A DNA stretch of 64,000 nt, taken from positions 6,836,001 to 6,900,000 of the forward strand of contig JAXCHB010000133.1 in NCBI GenBank assembly GCA_036926305.1. Reading direction: 5' to 3'. Source of the stretch: Uropetala carovei. Lineage: Eukaryota; Arthropoda; Insecta; Odonata; Petaluridae. The notes under the pieces are model-generated. The model was not told the DNA's origin and did not search any database. It was given only the letters and a program-made list of their open reading frames with translations. How positions within the stretch are numbered: position 1 is the first letter of the stretch; the number at the start of each line of letters is the position of its first letter. Below are positions 56,816 through 64,000 of the stretch, in pieces. The position numbers and the translations under genes are program-made.

Positions 56816-58095
56816 ATGGCAGAAAGGAGAAAATTGAGTAAAGGCAATCAAAGTGTAGAAAATAATCCTAAATTATCAAGGAAAACATAAATCTTGAGGA
56901 AAAACTTAAAGTGATTCAGTGTTTTGAACAAGGTGAGCGTCAGAGCAATATTGCATGTAAGTTTAACTTCACAACTTATACAATTAATACAATTTTGTTA
57001 AATTAAGACAAAATAAAAAGTTCCATTGAAGCAGCCAGTGCAGTAAGTGCAAAGAAACTCACACGATCACATATTGTTAGTAATATGCTTGAAAAAATTG
57101 AGAAACTGCTAGTGCTCTGGATTGATTATAAGCATTCTAATGAACACATGCCCCTTAGTCAAGCAATCATTTGCAGTAAAGTACTTTCCCTGTTTGAATA
57201 TGTAAAGCAAGAAGAGGGTGGAGATTCTTCAGAAACATTTCATGCCAGTTCTGATTGGTTTCAAAATTTTAAATGCCGCGCAAATATACCGTATCTGCCT
57301 GAATAGAAGCCGATGTTTGTTGTCAAAATCTATCATGAAAAAATCACCCCTTGGCTTAAATGCGAGTCCGAGGAAAATTTGGGTCATGGTTAAATCTCGA
57401 AGTCTCTTATTGCATTCGCGTGCAAATGATAGTACTATATTTTTCGTAAAGTAAATATTTGACCTACGCTGAATATATATATAAAAATATCTTGGCGAGA
57501 TCACTTGCGTAAATTGACGATTACGCAAAATGCATTGACGGCTTGAATGCTCAACTGTTTGAATTTCGGTAAAACTTTACATAAAACGTGTATAATTATA
57601 AAAATGCAATTTTTTAAGGCAATGTAAATGCTAATTTCATTGGAAATAGACTTGGATGAAAAAATATCTTGGCGAGATCACTGTTACTATATTTGACCTT
57701 TTGTGAAAATGAAGATGAATGAAATTATTGTCACTGAATGTGAACATAATTCAGCAACGCAAAATTATTAATTGGAGTAATATTACAAAATGTCAACAAC
57801 TAAACCATTTTCCCCGCATTTCTTCGATCTCGAATAATGTATTCTAAGATGTGCATGCATGCCCAGCACACTTCAGCATAAAATCTACGAAATTTATGTT
57901 TTTGTCAAAAAATTTTGGAAATTTTTGGGGGGTCGATTTAAATCCGGGGTCGGCTTCTATTCGGGCAGATACGGCACATAGCATTCGTTTTACAGGTGAA
58001 TCAGCAAGAGCTGATAAAGATGCAGCTATAAAGTTTCCTGACAAATTTCAAGCAAATATTGAAAATGGTGAATACCCCCACACACACATACAATA
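56816..58095 (+). pseudogene. Tigger transposase N-terminal part, split by a MITE
   Basis: MAERRKLSKGNQSVENN, then after a frame change INLEEKLKVIQCFEQGERQS and NIACKFN (CENP-B_N HTH). This is followed by MLEKIEKLLVLWIDYKHSNE, MPLSQAIICSKVLSLFEYV and FHASSDWFQNFKCRANIP (second DNA-binding domain). The 676-bp MITE at 57294 interrupts it. Coding resumes at 57972 with HSIRFTGESARADKDAAIKF, DKFQANIENGEY, and stops at the next insertion (58100). Frames do not join exactly across the first insertion, so the copy had drifted or was already broken. The DDE core is absent. Confidence 0.82.
57294..57969. mobile_element. 676-bp MITE inserted in Tigger coding sequence
   Basis: Inverted ends TCTGCCTGAATAGAAGCCGA (left) and TCTGCCCGAATAGAAGCCGA (right, reverse complement), flanked by TA at 57292-57293 and 57970-57971. 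Tigger similarity continues on both sides. It contains a 20-bp direct repeat (ATATCTTGGCGAGATCAC at about 57487 and 57665). Non-coding. Confidence 0.92.
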
Positions 58096-58281
58096 AGTAC
58101 CGTATTTAATCGATTGTAAGCTGACCTTTTTTTACCTTTTTACCATCTCAGAAATCGCCACTCAGCTTAGAATCGGGGGCAAAAATAAGTAGTCAATGAA
58201 TTTATGTCCGTAGTTACATTATAATGCGAGATCTTTAAATATATGCAAAAAACAATCAAATTGACTGAATACCTACGAAGA

Positions 58282-58512
58282 AATAAATTATGTAAATAAT
58301 ACGTGGTGCATCAAAGTCGTAAAAGAACGCAGCGATAGAACTTGTATGCGTAAGGAGCAAACACTGAAACATGATAGGTGGAGGAAGGGCAGGGGAGGGC
58401 AAATGCTTCGATTCACAAGTAAAATGAAACGTGTTAGCTCCTTACGCATACAAGCGCTAACGCTGCGTTCTTTAAGACTTTGATGCACCACGTATTATTT
58501 ACATAATTTATT
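58282..58512. repeat. Foldback element, about 80-bp arms
   Basis: The left arm (58282-58363) and right arm (58430-58512) are inverted copies: both read AATAAATTATGTAAATAATA, ACGTGGTGCATCAAAGTC, AAGAACGCAGCG and TTGTATGCGTAAGGAGC. Few mismatches. The loop is about 66 bp. Transcribed, it would form a long hairpin. No target duplication is evident. Confidence 0.9.
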
Positions 58513-58634
58513 CCCGGGGTATTATTATATTAAGATCCCGGAGGATAACGAGGTCAAATTACTTTTTTCGTAGAAGTTATGAATAAGTGAATAAAATGTA
58601 TTTTATGTCATCGTAATTTTAGTTAATACTTTAA

Positions 58635-59054
58635 CCCTCTCACGTCCTGAGGTGTGGGGCACCTGCTGGCATTTAAAGTCCGGAGAAATTCAAAATGGCC
58701 ACCAAATGGAAAACATTAAATAAAACAATTATACATTAATCTCCAAAAATATATATTTTGAAAAATCTCCGAAGTAGGAGAATTACTGCGAGATATATTA
58801 GATTGTTTGGGTTCCAAAAAAATAGCGAATTTCGATAGAATATTTTTAAAAAATTCTTCGTATACAAAGTTAAGAAAAATCTGCCAAATATGATATAAAT
58901 CTCGTGTTTATATAGTATACTACGTCATTTCCGAGAGAGAAGCCATCCAGTCAACGTTTTTTGAGGTATATTTGAAAGCGTATTTTCCAATCGATCCCGC
59001 GATCGGGAGTATAAAAATTTATGGGCATTCTCGGGCGGTTCGGTCGCAAAAGGG
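58635..59054. mobile_element. piggyBac-type MITE, 420 bp
   Basis: Flanked by TTAA on both sides (58631-58634 and 59055-59058). Ends CCCTCTCACGTCC (left) and CCCTTTTGCGACC (right, reverse complement) match at 9 of 13 bases. TTAA targeting with CCCT termini is the piggyBac signature. Non-coding. Confidence 0.8.
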
Positions 59055-59619
59055 TTAAAATCAAATGTTTTTTCTTGCGTGGCCTTGTGAAAAGTGAGGG
59101 TCGGCTTACAATCGATTAAATATGGTAATTTACTCATAGATTTAAGCGCTGCAGTGATGAAAATGATAACTCGCAGAACCTAGCGATCTATGCATAAATG
59201 TGAGCACCGCTGCGAAAGATTTAAAATTGTATTAATATTGATTTTGAATGATAATTAATATTAAATAAATAAAAAAGTAACATTAGCGAACCTTACAATT
59301 TCACGAACTGATCACTACTAAGTACATGCTATAATTGGTTTGTTTAGCACAAATTTAGTTAGCGCAAATACCGTTCGGAACATATCCTTTGCGCTAAACA
59401 AGGCATGACTGTACCTAGCTTTATGAGAATACGTCGGCTAAGGGGCTGTCCTATCCGAGAGGACATGAAGTTAACTTCCCAAGAATGAGTCTGAGTGCTA
59501 TATTATTAGTAAAAGCCTGTCTAGATGGAGGTTCTTTAAGAGTGACAAATTATAAGGAAGCTTTTAAATGTCCTGCAGTATAAAGAATACTCTATTAGAG
59601 TGCTGAGTTATGAATTAAG

Positions 59620-59835
59620 CTTCCCTTGTATAAAGAAGAGTCTTCTCCCAGCAGAGTAACGTGCTCTCCCAATGCAATAAGGACTCCTCCCAGCAGGTTA
59701 TGGTGCACTATTGATGAGCAAGGACTCCTCTTCTCCTCACAGTAACGTGATCCCTCTATGAGTGAGGACACCTCTTCTCCGCACAGGGTAGGGTGATCCC
59801 TCATTGAGCATGGATTCCTCTTCTCCCCGTTGAGT
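59620..59835. repeat. Degenerate tandem repeat, about 50-60 bp unit
   Basis: Four to five units share AGGACTCCTCTTCTCC(T/G)CACAG, then GTGATCCCT and ATGAGTG. The minus frame 59595-59864 follows the repeat (GEEVSSL, EEKRSPCSS, GEHVTLLGED) and is not recognised as a protein. Confidence 0.65.
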
Positions 59836-60245
59836 GAAGACTGAAAGAAAAGATGAACTATCAACTCTCTAAAAATTTAAATAATGAAAATAACTTTTTT
59901 CAGCAATTACAGTAGAAGATCATTTGTTCAAAATTCCAAACAACGGAAATAATTGATAATCTATTTCAGTTTTTGTTGCGAAAGACTCAGCCTCATCATC
60001 TTCCGTTAGTTCTGAAATTGAAAAACAATACATACAGGCACTCCTCAACATCCGTACATAATGCATTCCTGAAAATGTGTACTGAAATCGAATGTATGGA
60101 TGTCGAACATAGATTTACATGTTATAGGGTCGGTTCCGCTCTCAGAGAGACTAAAAATATTATAAAATCTCTTAATTATGGTATAAATGTTTAGTTTTTC
60201 GAGCAGGGGCCTTTTAGACACAATCGTCGATTTTATAATATAGAG
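59836..60245. other. No gene seen
   Basis: Short ORFs only; no repeats or termini noticed between the tandem repeat and the hAT end. Confidence 0.5.
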
Positions 60246-60742
60246 CAGGGGTTCTTAACCTGGGGTCCACGGACCCCTTGGTGGTCCGTGGAAAGATTTC
60301 AGGGGGTCCGTGAGCTTGGATGGGAAAAAAATTACTTATCTTTATTTTCACTAACCTCTAACTGAAATCTAGCATTTCCTTCAATTATGAATGTATGCAA
60401 TAAGCCACAGTAGTAACAGCTGTACCTGTGGTCACCAATAGAACAGATGTGTTCATATCACATTATAATTGTTGCAGATATCTCGAAATATCGTTTATGC
60501 TCACCAGTACTTCGAAATTACGGTAGTTATTAGACCCGCTGCTAGATCGCACGTGATCACAGTCTTGCTGTCTACAGATGATCGTGCGACGTAGCTGGCA
60601 AACTATCGGGCAACTCTGCGCCTAGTAGTCGTTCAGCCACCAAATGGTGAAGTCACGTGTTCTCACATTGGTTGCCCAGAGATTGCGTTACTTCCCAGTG
60701 TTCCCTATCTACAATTGTTTGTTGATCAGTACGTGGAAGGAG

Positions 60743-61164
60743 GTGAGTTGTTTTCATCGTTTGTTAAAGTTTTACAAAACTGGACAGTTCAAATGAGAAT
60801 TCATAACTCTCAAAGGAGGCCTCTTGTAGCACGGATAGGTGCGCGGGCTACGAGTGTAGACCAGGCAAGCTCAGACAAGTCTGACGGTTGAGATAACAGG
60901 ACACGACTCCTGATCTACTGCAGTAATCGCATGTCTATCCGAGGGCTAAAAGCCATAGAAGTGTTAAAACCTGCCTTATTTTACTTACTTGTCATATAAA
61001 TTTCTTGAATATCATACACTTTACTGAATTAACATACAAATTACTTATTTATATGCAGATTTATCAAGCAAATTACTTAAAAACCATTCAAAAATATTGA
61101 GTTTCAAAAAAAGTCAATTGAATCATATTTTATTTTAGCTTTATTTATTTTATTTTTTTTACAG
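60743..61164 (+). other. Intron in the 5' UTR of the hAT transposase gene
   Basis: Donor GGAAGGAG then GTGAGT at 60743; acceptor TTTTTTTTACAG ending at 61164. The start codon follows 17 bases later at 61182. Both signals are strong. Confidence 0.6.
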
Positions 61165-61181
61165 ACCCAATTTAAGTTGAA

Positions 61182-62960
61182 ATGTCGAAGAAAAGGAAGT
61201 ACGATGAAGATTATATATTATTTGGTTTCACTTGTATTAATGAACGTGACGGGAGTCAAAAGCCACAGTGTTTTTTGTGCAGAAAAATTCTTGCGAACGG
61301 AAGTATGAAGCCAGCAAAACTGAAAGAGCACCTCACGTCTGTCCATCCCAAAAATGCATCTAAGGATGCGGGTTTTTTTGTGTGTGAAAAAAGCTCAATT
61401 CGAAAAAGCGGGGACACTTCCAAAACTTGATTTGCCATTTCACAAAAGCCTTTTCTTGAAGCATCCTATAAAGTTGCTTACCGGATTGCCAAACAAAAAA
61501 AGTCCCACACTATTGGAGAGACTTTAGTGCACTGGAAATGGTCGAACTGGTTTGTGGACTGGAACAGAGGAAAAAACTGGAAGTGGTTCCCTTGTCAAAT
61601 GATGTGATACATTCTAGAATAGTTGATATTTTTTTAAATATTTTGAAGCAGGTCATCGAGGAATTGGTAGCCTCGCCATTCCCCTTCAGTATGCAACTGG
61701 ATGAAACTACAGACATCTCTTAATGTAGCCAGCTCCTTGTTTTTGTTCGCTATGTGCATGCTGACACCATCAAAGAAGAATTCTTATGTTGTGAGTCCCT
61801 TTTGGAAACTACAAAGGCCGTCGACGTTTTGAAAATGCTAAAAAGTTTTTTTACAAACGAAACTTTGACTGGAAAGAAAAGCTTCATTCTCTTTGCACAG
61901 ATGGAGCTCCTGCGATGCTTGGTAATACATCTGGTTTTGTTACTTTAGTGAAAAAGGAAGCTCCTCAGGTCGTCGTCACTCATTGCTTTTTACACAGACA
62001 AGCACTGGCAACGAAGACTCTTGCAACAACCCTGAAAGAAGTTTTGTCAACAGCCATAAAAGTTATCAATTTTATCAGAAGCAGGTCTCTGAATCATTGC
62101 ATTTTAAAAGATTTTGTCAAGAAATGGGAGCAGAATATGAAGTGCTTCTCTACCACACAGAAGTTCGCTGACTTTCAAGAGGACAAGTCTTGAAGCGCTT
62201 GTTTGAACTAAGGGCAGAAGTTTCACTTATTCTGAAAGAAAAAGAAAACCCACTCCTGGAAAATTTTGAAAGAAAGGATTTTATCCATGGGTTGGCTTAC
62301 CTGGCAGATTTTTCACCATATGAATGAGATAAATCTTTCCATTCAAGGTCCTGAAGTCACCATTATGGATGCAACTGAAATATTACAAGCTTTCTTGGTT
62401 AAGCTACCGATATGGAAGAAGAGAGTAGAGGCCGGCATCCCTGCAAACTTTCAAATGCTGGAGGAAGTGGTTTACCAAGATGGAGTTAAGATACAAAATT
62501 CTCTGTCAATTTCTTTGAAAAGAGAAATCTGCGAACACTTGGAAACACTTCATAACTCTTTCAAAAGCTATTTCTATCTTGATGGTATTAAAGTTGAACC
62601 ATGGATCCGCAATCCTTTTCTTTCTGATATAAACTGTATCGAAGATGTGGACCTAGCCAAAGATGAACTCATTGATCTTAGGACAAAAAACTTACAACAA
62701 TTAGAGTTTAACTCAAAACTTGGAGAATTCTAGTGTTCCTTGAGAGAAGCCTGTCCTCGCCTTGTAAAGCGAGCTATGGAAGCTTTAATTCCATTTGCAA
62801 CAATATATTTTTGCGAATCGGGATTTTCAACACTTGTAACCATCAAAACAAAAATCGAAATCAATTGGATGTCCAACATGACATGCGTGTTGCCTTGTCA
62901 AATACCACCCCACAGTTTAATGTTCTTATTCAAGATAAACAACAGCAGCCTTCACACTGA
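61182..62960 (+). pseudogene. hAT transposase (BED finger, SCAND3/ZBED5-like), multiply broken
   Basis: The N-terminus MSKKRKYDEDYILFGFTCIN leads to a BED finger with CFLC and HLTSVH (61182-61430). Blocks follow in shifting frames: ASYKVAYRIAKQKKSHTIGE; SMQLDETTDIS (first Asp, about 61690) ending at a stop; LCTDGAPAMLGNTSGFVTLV (second Asp, about 61895); VTHCFLHRQALATKTLATTL; VINFIRSRSLNHCILKDF; LLYHTEVR, then a stop in place of W of the usual RWLSRG, then LSRGQVLKRLFELRAEV; and the C-terminal MEALIPFATIYFCESGFSTL with the Glu. The final NRNQLDVQHDMRVALSNTTP is typical of the family. At least three stops and several frameshifts. It resembles the hAT at 40710 but keeps Asp in LDETT. Confidence 0.9.
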
Positions 62961-63104
62961 CGTCTTTAAAAAATAAAATTTAACTTTAACTTTCCTATAT
63001 TTTAAATGTATTTTATTGTTATTTAATGCGTTAAGAAAGAAGCACATATATTACTATATCATAAATTTGTTCAAAAAATATTTTGATAACTGCATTTCAA
63101 TATA

Positions 63105-64000
63105 CCATATTCACCCGAATCCAAGACAACCCTGAATCTAAGACGACCCCCCATTTTGATGATTCCAAAAGAGAAAAAAGCTCAAATTGACCTTCATGAC
63201 TACAAAAATTATAAATCTTGTGAAATATTTATTTTCTCTTATACTTTTCTTGAATGTCAATGTCTTTTAACATTTTAAAATCATAAGATCACATCACAAA
63301 TAGAACCATTCAGGTTTTCAAACAAATTAAATGGTAGCATTCATTTTAAGATAACATTAAAAATAAAGTAAATACATTGAAAGAATATACTCATTTCAGG
63401 ACAACAAAAAAACATTTCAATCCAAGTGCTGCATACAATCATTTTATTGTGTTAGTCATCATCACTGTCTATGCAACCTTCACTATTTTCCTCATGCTCG
63501 CTATCTTTATCACTCTCAACTTCATCATCAGTCTCCCACAAAACATCATCCTCACTCCCATCCATGGCATTAGATAAGCAGCATTTCTTAAATCCTTTCA
63601 CTATTACTTTTGCATTTATTTGTTGCCACGATGCCTTGATCCATTGGCAGAGCATTGCAACTTCAGGTTTCTTAAGATTTCCTTTTGGTGTTAAAGTGTG
63701 AGTTCCACTCTGTAACCACTCAGAATACAAAACCTTTAAATTATTTTTAAAACACTTATTGACAGCAACATCTAAAACTTGAAGTTGCGATGTCATTCCT
63801 CCAGGTATTACAATAAGATCAATATTCATCGTACGCATTATGTTTTTAATTTCAGGTGATAAGTGTCCTTGAATGCATCCAGTGAAAGCATTGCTCTTTG
63901 TTTCAGTAAAGCTTCTGGCCGTCTATTCCACACCACATGTAACCAATCTCTCATTAGTTCTTTAGTCATCCACCCCTTTTCTTGACACCTATTATTCCAC
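63105..64000 (-). mobile_element. Pogo-type element, cut by window end
   Basis: The left terminus CCATATTCACCCGAATCCAA, followed by GACAACCCC, is preceded by TA (63103-63104). AATCTAAGACGACCCCCC recurs just inside. The transposase C-terminus is on the minus strand and continues beyond the window. The right terminus is outside. Confidence 0.75.
63452..64000 (-). pseudogene. Pogo-type transposase, C-terminal DDE part
   Basis: Reading in from the right edge on the minus strand: EKGWMTKELMRDWLHVVWNR, RPEALLKQRAMLSLDAFK, then (one-base shift near 63870) GHLSPEIKNIMRTMN, DLIVIPGGMTSQLQVLDVAV, NKCFKNNLKVLYSEWL, PEVAMLCQWIKASWQQI, VKGFKKCCLSNAMDGSEDDV and an acidic tail to the stop at 63452. The Asp residues in LDAF and LDVAV are the second and third of the pogo-type triad; the first lies outside. 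The protein cuts and joins element DNA at TA. One frameshift is the only defect seen in this part. Confidence 0.88.

Larger units (their letters stand above)
58100..59125. mobile_element. Pogo-type non-autonomous element, 1026 bp
   Basis: Ends CCGTATTTAATCGATTGTAA (left) and CCATATTTAATCGATTGTAA (right, reverse complement), flanked by TA. The ends and subterminal CTTGTGAAAAGT match the element at 40655-45281, so they share a family. It holds a foldback (58282-58512) and a piggyBac-type MITE (58635-59054). Confidence 0.92.
55758..59411 (+). mobile_element. Tigger element with several nested insertions
   Basis: Ends CAGTCATGCCTCGTTTATCG (left) and CAGTCATGCCTTGTTTAGCG (right, reverse complement), flanked by TA at 55756-55757 and 59412-59413. 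It encodes a Tigger transposase N-terminus on the plus strand, broken by insertions at 55912-56739, 57294-57969 and 58100-59125. The last of these itself contains a foldback and a piggyBac-type MITE. No catalytic domain remains in its own sequence. Confidence 0.92.
60246..63000 (+). mobile_element. BED-finger hAT element, right end not found
   Basis: The left terminus CAGGGGTTCTTAACCTGGGG and subterminal GTCCACGGACCCC/GGTCCGTGG repeats are of hAT (Charlie-like) form. The transposase gene is on the plus strand with a 5' UTR intron. Coding similarity ends at about 62960. The right terminus is missing before the pogo element at 63105, so it is deleted or displaced. Confidence 0.8.

Noticed and set aside
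59595..59864. 89-codon minus frame with periodic Cys residues, a possible zinc-finger protein
   Set aside because: The periodicity is that of the underlying tandem repeat; Cys/His spacing does not fit a known finger.
1..64000. CRISPR arrays, bacterial operons, rRNA genes, canonical tRNA genes, LTR retrotransposons
   Set aside because: None seen. Splice signals, transposon types and absence of operon-like ORFs indicate eukaryotic nuclear DNA. tRNA-like boxes occur only in the SINE.

Overview
This is AT-rich eukaryotic nuclear DNA, most likely from an arthropod and probably an insect. The organism cannot be fixed from the window. The evidence is indirect: spliceosomal GT/AG signals, arthropod-style DNA transposons (hAT with BED or TTF fingers, Tigger/pogo, piggyBac, FLYWCH-MULE, Helitron), a tRNA-derived SINE, an RTE-like LINE and a dispersed repeat seen in many arthropods. 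No complete cellular gene is visible. Nearly every recognisable protein is a transposase or retroelement relic with stops and frameshifts.

Layout. 0-25 kb: a non-coding repeat family (R1) recurs at 1-698, 4.6-5.3 kb and as a tail-to-tail cluster at 16.5-21 kb. Three Helitrons with both ends defined lie at 2512-3886, 6749-7763 and 10983-11302, and broken ones at 22.5-24.3 kb. A LINE 3' end interrupted by (AT)40 is at 12.5-13.3 kb, a hAT MITE with perfect 8-bp target duplication at 13.6 kb, a Tigger MITE at 14.1 kb and a SINE at 16.2 kb. Two candidate first exons of cellular genes diverge from about 15.65 kb (minus) and 25.69 kb (plus).

27.6-37.9 kb is a set of nested insertions: an outer hAT (27648-37896) encloses a second hAT (28358-37755), whose gene is split by about 8 kb of later insertions. 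These include a piggyBac whose ORF carries a 342-bp MITE, a TTF-finger hAT, a second repeat family (R2), and a fragment of a transposase-like family that I know only as unnamed arthropod/cnidarian proteins. A MULE with 9-bp target duplication (37921-39718) follows directly.

39.9-64 kb: a pogo-type element (40655-45281) contains a BED-finger hAT (40710-43587), the most intact coding unit here, and a second Tigger. Then come Tigger and Harbinger-like pieces (46-47.4 kb), R2 again, a second copy of the unnamed transposase-like family with long inverted ends (about 49.0-51.5 kb), a Tigger with its catalytic triad visible (52571-54606), a Tigger carrying several nested insertions (55758-59411), a BED-finger hAT (60246 to about 63000) and a pogo element running off the right edge.

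The two observations most worth pursuing are the unnamed transposase family, whose two copies share a terminal motif and supply complementary parts of the protein, and the R1/R2 families, whose matching ends (subterminal inverted repeat, 3' hairpin, T-run) look Helentron-like.
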